This document shows, one piece after another, positions 37,510 to 48,562 of a stretch of DNA of 64,000 nucleotides. The DNA is from Austropuccinia psidii (taxonomy: Eukaryota; Basidiomycota; Pucciniomycetes; Pucciniales; Sphaerophragmiaceae). The stretch spans positions 51,751,569 through 51,815,568 of the forward strand of contig JALGQZ010000007.1 of NCBI GenBank assembly GCA_023105745.1, given 5' to 3'. The notes below the pieces were generated by a model. The model searched no databases and had not been told where the DNA came from. It saw only the letters and a list, made by a program, of their open reading frames with translations. Numbering within the stretch: the stretch's first letter is position 1; every line of letters starts with the position of its first letter. Position numbers and translations under genes: made by a program.

Positions 37510-38755
37510 ATGCCTGTTCAACATTCACTCCTGAAAGAAAGACAAGATCTCAGGCCAGAGATCAAGCTGTTCTCACTGCAACTCCAAGAGCTCCTCTTGA
37601 TGGCACACCAGCAGTTTCTCAACTGAGGGCCCATTGTGGAAGGAGCGGCACCATCCAGGAAGGAAGGAAGAGTGCCAAGAAGATCAATTTCATTTTCATG
37701 AGTAGTTGGTGGACTTCCAGGAACTTCAAGGACCATTTCCAGAGGTCCTGGGGAAGATGGTGAAGAGGAAGAGTCTGATCTTTATTGGCCATTATGCATC
37801 AAATAACTCAAAATATGGCCCATCTTCAAGCAGTTTCATCTTTTGAAGCACCAAGACCACCAGCCTTCAAGACTCCATCTTTGAAGGCACTAGAATGCTT
37901 TGATGGGACTCAACCCTTCAAAGTTCAAAGCTTCATTCAGTCTTGTCAATTGATTTTTCATAATGATCCGGAAAATTTCTCTCAATACAGAAAGAAAGTT
38001 CTCTATGCCACTTCATTTCTCATTGGCAGGGCTGAAAAATGGATTGAGCCTTATATTTCCAATCTCACCAATCAAGTTTTAAATTACCTTCTCAATTCTT
38101 GGAATTTGTTTTAATCAAAACTCTTTACTATGTTTGGGGACCCAAATGAAGTCAGAAAAGCTGAAGCAGAGTTGGGTTCTTTAAGAATGAAAGAAGGTGG
38201 GCATGTATCTTTATACATAGCTGATTTCAGAAGTCTTGTCTCAGGAATTGGGGATTGGGGTGAAAGGGCTCTTATTCATCATTTCAGGAAGGAATTTCCA
38301 TCCAGGATTTTAAATCAATTGGCCTCCCACCCTTCAAGACTTAATGGATATTACCCTTGAGCTTGATACAAGGTACCATAAGAGGCAAAATGAAAAGAGT
38401 AATCATCAAGAGAAGGATACAGAATCCCAAAGTGAAGTTCCTCTCATCTTAAAAATTCCTCAAGCTCAAGTCAAAAGAAGAAGAAGAATTTTCAGAAGAG
38501 GGAAAAACCCCATTCTTCTTTCTTGAATCAAGATTTCAAGTTTATGAATTATGAAAAAGAAAGAAGAATCAAGGAGGGTTTATGTACCTATTGTGGTGGG
38601 AAGCATAGTCTTGAGTCCTGTTTCAAAAGGCCTCAAAACAAGCTTACCCAACCGTCAGGCAAATTTCCCAGCCAGGGAAAAGCCTTAGTGAGGACCATGT
38701 TCTTATCAATGGTCCTCACTGTTTTCCATCCAGAGAACAATTGTGCCTTCTGAAT
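37510..38755 (+). pseudogene. Element F gag
   Basis: It starts at ATG 37510 (MPVQHS) and is broken by several stops and frameshifts. Readable pieces are a retrotransposon-Gag-like capsid segment at 37785-38360 (ECFDGTQPFKVQSFIQSC, then FGDPNEVRKAE), a basic glutamine/lysine region, and a zinc knuckle at about 38585-38625, CTYCGGKHSLESC, whose spacing is C-X2-C-X3-H-X4-C, one residue short of the usual CCHC. This Gag is a separate lineage from those of B, C, E and G. Confidence 0.85.
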
Positions 38756-41700
38756 ACTGGTGTCAAGAATTCTCTTAAATTCTTTGTTTTTTCTTCTCTT
38801 TCTGATGTTTTTTACAGTATTCTCATTGATGCTAGTGCTACAAACTCATTCATTGCAAAGAAGTTTGTTCACAAGTATTCTTTCAATATGTCAGAACTTC
38901 CAGAGAAGATTCCCCTTATAATCTTGGACTCCTCTGATTCCCCTTCCTTATTTGTGACTCACCATACTCAATATATGATTGAGCTTCCTTCATTCCCAAT
39001 CTTTGAATGGGACTTTTCAGTCATTGATACTCCCAAGGGAGAAGACCTCATACGCTTTGCCTTTCTTAATCATTTTAATCCATCTCTTGATTGGAGGCAA
39101 GGGCTGATCACCTTTACAACTGATCATAAGCACTATAATGATCCTTAAAATTATTTCAGTAATGACTTTTCTTCTTCCAAATCATGTGCAGCTCTTGATG
39201 GTGATTCTAGAACACCATCATTTCCATCTTTTGTCCATATTCATTCCCTTAATTGCCATAGGTCATTACTATCCTCTAGAGATGATGTCTTCAAAGAAAT
39301 TCAAGATGTTGGGTAAGATAACTATGTATCTTAACTTCATCTCTTCTTTGGGAATATGGACCTTCCTCCTTCATCTTATCATGACTCCCTGGAGGAGTTG
39401 TGGGATGAAGAGGAAGAGCCAGAAGAAATAGAAACTGTGATGACGGTTTTTCCTTCTGTTTATCACCAGTACTTGGATGTATTCTCCAAGGTGAAAGCAG
39501 AGAAATTTCTTCCTCACCACGCCTGTAATCATCATATTGAGCTGGAGGGGTCTCTACCTCCAGTTGGGGGTGATCTACTCTTTATCAAACCAAGAGTCAG
39601 ATACACTTAGGGCCTAAATTTCAGAGAATGTAGAGAAACATTGTATCTGGCCAAGACCCTCTTCAACAGGAGCACCTGTCCTCTTTGTCAAAAGGAAAGA
39701 TAGTGGCCTTGATTTGTGTGTTCATTACCCCAAACTCAAGGCTGTTACTAGGAAGAACAAGTATTCTGTTCCTCCTATGAATCACCTTCTAACTGTTTTC
39801 AAGGGTTCTTTTGTCTTCTCCAAGATTCATTTGTGTGGGGCATATAACCTGCTCAGAATCAAGGGAGGTGATGAAAATTTGACCTGTTTTAGAACCAAAT
39901 ATGGCAGTTATGAGTATTTGGTTATGCCATTTGGGCTCACCACTGCTCCTGCCTCTTTTCAAAATCTTGTCAATGATATTCTCTATGATCTTCTTGACGT
40001 TTATGTTGTGGTTTATTTGGATGACATTATGGTCTTTTCGAAGTCTGACGAAGAACATGTCACTCATGTGTCCACTGTTCTTGCCAGACTAAGAGCCAAT
40101 AACCTCTTTGCTAAGGCCTCCAAGTGCCTACTTCATGTTTCTAGTGTAAAGTATGTAGGTTATGTTTTTTGTTCTGAAGGACTCAAGATAGACCAAGAAA
40201 AAGTCCAGCAAATTCTCAATTGGCCACCTCCAAGAAACCTCTAGGCTCTTCAATCATTCCATGGCTTTGCCAATTTTTACCACCATTTCATCAAGAATTA
40301 TTCAAATGAAATTAGTTCACTCACAAGTTTCCTCGAGAAAGATTCCTGTTTTCCCCTCAATGAGGAAGCTCTTAGACAGTTTAATCAACTCCAAGAGGAA
40401 TTCACCATTCCTCCAATCCTTTCTCTACCCACCATTGTAGAGACTGATGCTTCATATTATGCCTTGGGTTCTGTACTGAGTCAGATTTCTGCCTCAGGAA
40501 AACATCCCATTGCATTTAATAGCCGTAAGATTCTCCCAGCTGAGCTCAACTATGAGATTCATGACAAGGAACTCCTTGGCATCGTCATGGCTCTCAAGCA
40601 CTGGAGAGGTTTTCTCCTTTTGCTTTCTTCCTCTTTTGAAGTACCCACAGATCATCCATCACTTCAATACTTCAAGACAGCAAAGATTCTCACTTGCCGT
40701 CAAGCCCGGTGGGTTGAATTTCTCTCTGAATTCCATTTTTCAATACCTTACCTCCCTGGCCCCCTGGCCACCCTTCCAGATGAATTTTCACATCAGGATG
40801 ACATTTACCCAGAGAGGGGGGAAGATTTCATCAGCAAGACTACAAGTAATTATCAAAAAATAATGAAGAAAGATGAACTTGAAGCCTCAATATTCTTTGC
40901 AGTCAAGGTGGAAGCATTCTCAAATTTGATTGAATCGATTCAGAAGGCATTATGGCAGGATTCTCAATATAGAAGTATCCTTCAAGATTTGGGTAAAGGT
41001 AAATCTGTCCAAGATTATTCTCTTGATTCCTCCTCCCATCTTCTTCTGTTCAAAGATCGGGTGGTAGTCCCAAATTACCCCACAATTCAACTCAGCATAA
41101 TTTCAAAAAGGCATGACTCTCCTCCAGCTGGACACCCTGGCCAAGAGAAGACTCTCAAACTTGTCAAGTGGGATTTTCACTGGTCTGGCATGACTCAATT
41201 TATCAAGGATTATGTATCATCCTGTCAACAGTCTTCAAGAAAAAAAACTTTTCATCACAAGAAGTTTGGATTCCTCAAACTTCTACCAATTCCATTTGGT
41301 CCTTGCATTTGCTTTTCAATGGATTTCATCACTCAATTGCCACTGTCCAATTAATTTGACTCAATCCTTGTCATAGTGGACAGATTCTCACAAATGGCAG
41401 TTTTTATTCCAACAATGTCTTCAATAACTTCATTAGACTTGGCCTATTTATTCATCAAGAATATTTTCTCAAAGCATGGCCTTAATTCAAGCATTGTTAG
41501 TGATAGAGGTTCTCTTTTTGTTTCTTCCTTTTGGACAAATCTTTGTTAGCAGCTCCAGATTTCAAGAGATCTGTGAGCTGCTTACCATACAGAAACTGAT
41601 GGACAGACAGAGAGGGCAAATCAGATACTAGACCAGTACCTTTGGATGAATGTTGGTTATCATCAAGATGATTGGAACACCTGGCTCCCTTTGGCTGAAT

Positions 41701-41801
41701 TTGCCTACAATGACTCTGACAAATCTTCAGAAAAACAATCACCATTTTTCACTGTTTATGGAAGAGATCCACATTTCAGCTCAGCTCACATTACTCAAGA
41801 C
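38756..41801 (+). pseudogene. Element F pol, protease to integrase core
   Basis: Pieces in order: a retropepsin-like segment with ILIDASATNSFI near 38825 (DASA where DSGA is usual), RT at 39714-40244 with VMPFGLTTAPASFQ and VVYLDDIMVF, RNase H around 40440-40800 (ETDASYYALGSVLSQ), HHCC integrase near 41110-41250 (the second CXXC cysteine is replaced by serine in CQQS), and the catalytic core with MDFITQLP, SDRG and QTERANQ. It stops within the core's C-terminal side at 41801, where an E LTR starts. Frameshifts separate protease, RT and RNase H, and stops interrupt integrase. The order and motifs are typical of fungal chromoviruses. Confidence 0.9.
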
Positions 41802-42518
41802 TGTGAGCCTTAGAGGTATTTTCATATACCCAAAAGACCACAAATAAAAAATTAACATATAAATATAAATAAAATAAATTTATTTATATTATTAAAATGA
41901 AAATTAAAATACAAATATAAATATATATAATTGAAAATCTAATTACAATTCAAATATAAAATTACTTTAAATTTTAAAATTGTAAAAACACATTTATACT
42001 TGAAAAAATTAAGTTAATATGAATTTTTAACAAAATCATCAGAAATAAAATAAAATTTATCATAACTTTTTATTCAATAAATAAACAAACAATAATTATT
42101 TCACCATTGGATTCCTCATAAAAAATTAGGTGAGGTCACCTCCGAGTGAAATTTCTGTAACTCAACTCTAATTAAGCTTAAATTAAGTTTTTAGTATTTT
42201 CTGTACAAAAGTTGAGAATCCTCAAAACATTGATTTAGTTGACACAAGACATAGTGTTAACCACCTAATTATGTGTTAAAATTGAGGTGTTGTGTATAAT
42301 TTAGAAGCTATGAGGAATTGAATTATTTTCAATTGAATTCAATTGAAATGTCGAAATGTGCGTGTGTATTACATAAGTGAACTTTTATTTACATATGAGA
42401 TATCAATTATTACTGCACTGTACTGTAAAATTCACTTGAATTACATATGTAAATTACAAGTATAATACATCATGAGGAATTAAAGGAAAAAATAAATTGG
42501 AAAGATTGAAATTGGGGG

Positions 42519-42713
42519 GAGAAGGAACTCTAGCTCTAAGGGGGAGCCAGACCCCCAAAATCCTTGCTGACAGGCGTGGGATGTCAAAATCCACGCAAAC
42601 GTTCATCACTTTTGGCCTGGAATTGAGTCACAGGGTCTGTGACTCAATTGATGATGAGGTTTTGATACCAACCAGGGTAGTTTTAACTTTTTCCAAGAGG
42701 GTAAAACTACCCT
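42519..42713 (+). other. Cluster of hairpins in E-family LTR
   Basis: Four inverted repeats follow each other: GGGGG...CCCCC near 42541, GCGTGG...CCACGC near 42574, a perfect 13-bp pair at 42621-42633/42637-42649 around GGT, and GGGTAGTTTTA/TAAAACTACCC at 42675-42685/42702-42712. The last pair is preserved in the LTRs at 48563 and 53466, and the 13-bp pair there has small lesions. They could shape RNA in the leader or be protein-binding palindromes. Confidence 0.7.
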
Positions 42714-42862
42714 TAAAATAAATCAGTCTTAGTAAAAACAGTTTTAACTGGTTTCCACATCTCTTAAACACATTCTGACGTGTTTTGAAGGCTCTAGGCC
42801 AGGTATTACTATAGTAGTGGCTGATTTAAGGGTCTAAAATGGCTCGAAATAGCAAAAAATGG

Positions 42863-43223
42863 CTAAAACCAGGCCTTTTTTGGTCTAAACCAGGGTTCAA
42901 TGATTCCATAATTGGCTTTTCTGTTTTCAGAGTGTTTTCCACAATTGACAAGAGTAAATTTAACTTTTGGAGTAAGAAAATTGATGGCTATAAAAGAATG
43001 TCTTCTTAGCCCCACTTTTCCCTTCATGTTAGAATCTTTTCCTTTTATAATTAGTTTAAACACTGTTAAACCAATCAATAAAAGATTCCAACCAACCTTT
43101 TTAAATCCTTTTAAGCCTTCTAACCTCGTGAGAAAATCAATATAATCACTGTTTGCAACTCTTATAATCATTTTTACCCCTGAACCGCCCCAAAAGTGAA
43201 TTAAGGAATCTTCAATCACTGAT
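42863..43223 (-). other. Antisense open frame inside E LTR (copy 1)
   Basis: On the strand opposite to the LTR there is an open frame with a run HFWGGSGVKMII and later GWNLLLIGLT and RRHSFIAINFL. It corresponds residue for residue with a frame in the LTR at 48563 (49671-50015, minus). No family is recognised. It may be non-coding sequence that happens to be open, or the relic of a captured gene. Confidence 0.35.
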
Positions 43224-46200
43224 TGTAAGGTTTGACTATGAAACAATAAGTAAAAATTACTAATATTTTACTTATTGTACTTTGAATGTTCTTATAAATG
43301 CAACAAATAAGATAAAAATAATCATAATAATAAAGAATTATTATAATTATGGAGTAAAATAATTATATTATTAAATAAATATAATAATATAATTTATATT
43401 GTAAAAAAATAATATAATAAATAAATATCTTAATATAAGATACTTCATATATTTAAGAGAACTTTATTATTGCTACCAACAAACAATAAATGCGTAGAAA
43501 ATTGTTTTTCATTAATAAAAAAACAATTAATAACAATAATATTACTAATATTAAAGCTATAAATTAATATAAATACTATTTATATCAATTATAGAATTAT
43601 TAAAGTAATAATAGAGAAAAATTATTATTATAAGAGAAATAGCCTACTTTTAATGCTTAATGTAATAATTTTGAATACCTTTACGCCTAAAAATGTAAAT
43701 ACAACTTGTTTAAATTTTAGTTACAATACAATTTAAGAGAAATTACAATTTTTCATGATTTGACGTGGAATTGAGGTTTTTAAGAGAAATTTAGACAAAA
43801 CAATTAAATAAATGCAATAATCACGTGAGAGATGAAGATTATTATAAGATTAGCTTTTGCCTTTAATAATATAAAAGTTTTATATATAAAGAATAAAGAA
43901 ATTACCTTTTTTTGATGATTTAATGTTTTGTAAGTGTCTGAGGTGAAAACAGAGTAAAAAGAGCTCTACTTATAGTAAATGTAAGATTTGACTATGAAAC
44001 TGATGATAATATTACTATTAATCAACAGTACTATGTCTGTTCTTATGCAATATAATAATAAAGTATTATTACAACAACAATTAAATAATTAAAATTATTT
44101 CTTTCACGTGTTATACACTACTAGTGATTATAACAGTGAGCAGTAATTGTCTACAAGAATCAATTACAAGAAGATTTTAATAATAAAAACTTCTTTTATT
44201 AAAATAATAAAATTATTTGAATATATAATTATAATGATAATTCCTGAAGAAAACTAATGATAGAGAAAAACTTTAAGAGTTTAAGATAAATGACTCACTA
44301 ATACTCCAAAGAGCTTATTGAAAGATAAAAGTAGAGAAATTTGACATAGAATTGTGGATTTAAAGGATCAAAATGATTTATAACAGTATTACAACAATAT
44401 ATGGTTGAATTCAATGATTTCACGTCCTTCTGATTGATTCAGAAAGTATAAAACACTTAAGAATAGTTTAACTAATACTTACTTGTTGGTAATAATGATT
44501 TAATCAAATCATAAGATGATTTGATCTGGAAAAAAAAGCAAGAAGAGGCCTTTATTAAGTCAATAACAGCTCACAGAGGGGTGCCATGGAGCAAGCTGAA
44601 AAACCAGTGAGTGAGAAAACAATAAACCTTTTTGGATTATTGATTGCATCATCTGTTGTCACATAAGATTATCATAATTACTTAATTGATGCTTTTATGT
44701 GACTACCAACCCCAATATGGTTAAGAATAAAAGGAGTAACATCTGTAAATCTTCTTTTATTCCAGAATAATCATTGATTTCTCAAAGTTATCAATGTTAT
44801 TGGCAATTTCATCACAGGTTGTACTTACTGTGAATTTTTGAAGATTCAGTATTTCACGTAGAATAGTCAAAAATGGACTGTAAGTAGAACTTTTAATTTT
44901 ACTAGGCAAACTGTAATTCTTTTTGGTTGTACCATGGATAATAAAGTTCTCCATTGGTCCTGAAAGTTTCAGAAAGATTAATGAAGAATTGTATTTTGAA
45001 TGAATTTGTAAAGGTTTTACCTCATTTCTATGTAGAATTGCAAATATCAGTGTTTAGCTGGTTGCTATGAGGTAAATCAATGGATACAAGTCCCAAAAGG
45101 GTTTTAATTACTCTTTTAGGGTCTATCCATAGAAAGTCATTAAGAATTGACGTGGTTACAGGATTCTAAGTAGCTCTTTACCTCCTTGGCACGTCAAAAG
45201 AGCAGGTTATTTGCTATTTTCTTATGAATTACTGTAGTTGTAACATGGTAACCAAGTTCCCAAAGTGTTTTAGTTTACTAATTGGGCCAAGATCAGCCAT
45301 GGATCCAAGCTTTGGAGTATTCCACGCCTCTTAGTCCTCAGAATTTGGGTACCCTGGCTCTCTTTGATGTCTTTTGTCCCCCTTGCCTATTTTTCACGTC
45401 AAAATAGAAAGTTTAGCTTATTGAGATATCCACTATGGGTGTACCAAAAGTCCATGTAAGAATACCATGATATTAAGTGCTCAAAACATGCATAACACTA
45501 TTCTTGGTGTATATGTAACATGTGATTTCTCACATTCCCATTATTTTGGCATGAAATTAAGAAAAACAAAAGTTTTCACGGACCTTTTATGTGGTATTGA
45601 TGATGTGGTATTGAAGTATTTTCCATATTACCACCTCAAAGAGTTAATTTGAGCTTATTCACTCTATGGAGCTACCCTATGTGAATTTTTGTGTAGAATC
45701 CAAATCTGGCCTTAAATTCATGGATTTACTTACTCAATAAAAAGTTATTCATCTTTTCTGAAATCAAAAATGATGAATTTTGGATATATGCATGACTTAT
45801 GAGTTATGCATAATTCAAAATTTATTTTCAAGATAATTGTGGCCTATTTGGGTATGTAAAATATACCTCAAGGCTCACAGTAAAGACCTTCCTCCTAGAG
45901 TCCAACAGGCTTCTAGTAGACGTGTATTGATTCTTCCTACTGAAATTGATCAATATTTTGAGGTTTGTCGATGATTACATCATGATCAAACCATCTTACC
46001 TCATGATTACGTCATTATTTAGATTTATCACTATAACTCTAAGTTTGATGACATCATAGGCTTAGAAGAAGCCCAAAATTCGTGGATTGTATTAGTTTTA
46101 ATCATATTTTAATAGTATTCACCAGTTTCATCACTTATATGACTTTTAAACCTAAAATAAGATTACAGTGAGTGATCTTGATTGATCAAATTTAAGCTTA

Positions 46201-47106
46201 AGCTTTGATCATTAATGACTTTTAAGTTATACACGCTACAGATATTCTGAGAGTGGAATCCGATAGCATGGCATGGCCTTTTCAGACTTCCAAGAGCATT
46301 CGATTACATCATTAAAACTGTATTTTTGATAATATTTCTTGTAACTCCTCTTTTCTGTCAAATTTAATATTTTAAACTTAAAGCAATGATTTCAAGAGGT
46401 TATACCTTGAATATTGTAATAAAAAAACATCATTCTTCACAAATGAGCTAGTAGAATCCAACTGTTTACTTTCTTTTAAGTTTGGACCACTTTCACAACA
46501 AAGTGGTCAACAGCTCTATTGATTTTAATCAATAAACCATTACAGGTTCTAACCTTGTTTATAGCTAGTGAAAGATAGTTCATTGCTGTGTTCATACAGT
46601 AATTAAATGGTGACTTCATTTTTGGTTCATCACTGTATCATGTATATTTCAAAAGATATCAGCTAAAATCCTTGAATATATGCATTGACCAAAAAAGTGC
46701 ATATATCCAGCCGAACTGCTTAGGTATTGACTTTGGAGATTAGCTTCTTAATTGTTTTATGTGTGGAATTTTATGGAGAATACAATGGTACCATTTATTT
46801 TACATGTTGTTTCATTGGTATTTGAAATAATCAAGGATTTATGTTTTTTATAAGGTATTATTACTTATAACTCATTAAATATTGACTTTACAGATATGCC
46901 ATAAAGGTGGTATATGTGTATTTTACCATGGGGAATCCAATGGTGTAATTTATGTTACATGCTTATTCATTTGTTTTTAAGTTAAACCAAGTTTTATGCC
47001 TATTTATGGCATTTTTGTAGTCTTAAGGTAATTATTTTTATGTATAATTATTTTGAATATTTCTTGTGACCTTTATGGGTATGTGGTCATGTCTCAAAGG
47101 TTCAAA
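43224..47106 (-). mobile_element. C-type 3' LTR of element D, split by a solo LTR
   Basis: Positions 43224-43979 and 45885-47106 together form a degraded C-type LTR: TGTAAGGTTTGACTATG at 43224, the GAGCTCTA...CCTCCTAGAGTCC stretch across the split, and AAAGGTTC at 47106, where intact copies have GGCTCACA. Positions 43980-45879 are an inserted B LTR. Divergence from element C LTRs is high, with several indels. PPT GGTGGTAGGGAA follows at 47107-47118 (minus strand), then the pol tail. Confidence 0.85.
43980..45879 (-). mobile_element. Solo B-family LTR with TSD GTAAA
   Basis: It is 1900 bp, highly similar to the LTRs of element B. It is flanked by GTAAA at 43975-43979 and 45880-45884, and the host C-type LTR continues on both sides. 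Having one LTR between perfect duplications shows a full B element that recombined between its LTRs, leaving this one. Confidence 0.93.
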
Positions 47107-47225
47107 TTCCCTACCACCAAAAAAAATTGTACCACAATCTGATATGTGTAATTGGGGTATCATCCGCTGTCCTACCTCTTCAATGGACTTTGTTAGTCTT
47201 GAAGCTCAATAATGCTTTAACTTTT

Positions 47226-47666
47226 CTATTCTTTAGGTTTTCTTTCATGTCTGAACCTTCTTAGTATTTTATCATCATTTGTTATATCTTTCTCAAGTAG
47301 CCATTCATCTTCTTGAGTTTAATTTCTATACCTTACAAGGTATTCTCTTTCTTTTTTGTTTCTTGTCCTTCTTTCTTTAAGGACTTTTACAATTTTCTTT
47401 TCTACTCCTTCTTCCAAGGGGGAAATTTCAAGTGGGGGTTTATTTCTTAGTGGAAATAACTCCTTGTCACTTGAGATGTAAGGTTTTATCAGACTTACAG
47501 GGAAAGTTGGGTGTTTGTTCATTAATTCACCTGTGAGTTCCAATTTCACAGCCTTGGGTCCATGAAGTGCCTTTATCATAAATGGTCCTGCAAAGAAATC
47601 TTTCAATTTCTTTGGACCTTTTATGTTATTGTAATTAAGGTTGATACTAGGACCAAGTCTCCTATT
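47226..47666 (-). pseudogene. Element D pol tail (integrase C-terminus, chromodomain)
   Basis: The minus-strand frame matches the end of element C Pol ([37 protein letters not shown]). It has a nonsense codon just after RYRN (TAA where C has TCA) and a 1-bp deletion near 47640. The true C-terminal stop is TAG at 47226-47228. The gene is cut at 47666, where an oppositely oriented E pol begins. Confidence 0.88.
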
Positions 47667-48539
47667 CACCAATTATTTGGCACTAAACTGTCTTTCTCTA
47701 CAGCCTACCACCCACAAACTGATGGCCTGGCTGAAAGGATGATCCAAACCTTGGAGGACATGGTGAGAAGATTTTGTGCATATGGCCTTGAATTTAAAGA
47801 TTGTGATGTATTTAACCATGATTGGTGTAATCTGTTGCCAGCACTGGAATAAGCATATAAAACATCAATCCATGCCAGTACCAATCAGACTCCTGCTATT
47901 CTAGAAAAAGGATGGAACCCCAAGTTACCCCAAGATTCCTTGAGGAAAGATTTAATTGAAATACATCCCACAGGTGCTAGCTGCAAAGGAATGCTAGACA
48001 AAGCTAGAAATCATGCAGTAAGGTGCATGGAGGACTCTTTTGCATATGCTAAAGACAAATGGGATAAATCACATGCAACTCCAGATTTCAAAGTGGGGGA
48101 CCTAGTTCTTGTATCCACCACTCACTTCAATAACATCAAAGGATGTAAAAAGTTGAAAGACTCCTTTGCAGGACCTTTTGTGATTAAGGCCCTCCATGGA
48201 GAAAATGCTGTTGAAGTAGAGTTATCTGAAGAACTTAGCAATAAGCATCCTACATTTCCAGTGAGCTTGATAAAGCCATATAGATCTAGTGATGCTGAGA
48301 AATTTCCCTTGAGGAATAAGATTCCCCAAGTTATACCTCCTATTGAGACATCTGGTACTAAAAAAATTACCAAAGTTCTTAAAGAAAGGAAATTAAGAAC
48401 CAAGAAAGTAAGGGAATACCTTGTTAGGTACAGTGACCCAACATGTGAAGATGAATGGTTAGAAGAAAAAGATATACCAGAAGCTACAAAACTCCTCAGG
48501 AGATTCAGACACACTAGAAACACCAATATTACAAATTAA
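47667..48539 (+). pseudogene. Element E integrase and chromodomain tail
   Basis: The plus-strand frame begins in mid-integrase ([19 protein letters not shown]), carries the catalytic glutamate region ([11 protein letters not shown]), one TAA stop at 47850-47852, and then the C-terminal DNA-binding part ([22 protein letters not shown]) and a chromodomain-like end (REYLVRY, EDEW, LLRRFRHTR). The 5' part of the gene is missing. It is followed at 48551-48562 by the purine tract AGGGGGAGGGAA and by the E 3' LTR. Confidence 0.9.
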
Positions 48540-48550
48540 TATTCTTTTAT

Positions 48551-48562
48551 AGGGGGAGGGAA
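48551..48562 (+). other. Polypurine tract of element E
   Basis: AGGGGGAGGGAA directly precedes TGTGAGCC of the 3' LTR, in the same place and of the same composition as in elements B and C. Confidence 0.8.

Larger units (their letters stand above)
35152..41801 (+). mobile_element. Chromovirus element F, 3'-truncated
   Basis: This is a plus-strand element: 5' LTR 35152-36703, a long leader, gag and pol up to the integrase core. At 41801 an E-type LTR begins, and no F 3' LTR is present. It inserted into the E-like pol relic. The left flank is TACTC; the partner duplication is lost. Numerous frameshifts and stops mark it as inactive. Confidence 0.88.
41802..43223 (+). mobile_element. E-family LTR, 3'-truncated
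   Basis: It begins TGTGAGCCTTAGAGG and follows the E LTR at 48563-50394 for about 1.42 kb, then stops at AATCACTGAT where a C-type LTR starts. The last 0.4 kb of the family is missing. It interrupts the integrase of element F. The five bases before it (AAGAC) are not found after the E LTR end at 50394, so the two are not simply the ends of one element. Confidence 0.85.

Noticed and set aside
47562..47852. A 96-codon plus-strand frame that starts before the joint.
   Set aside because: Its first 35 codons are antisense of the D pol tail; only the part after 47666 is genuine integrase.
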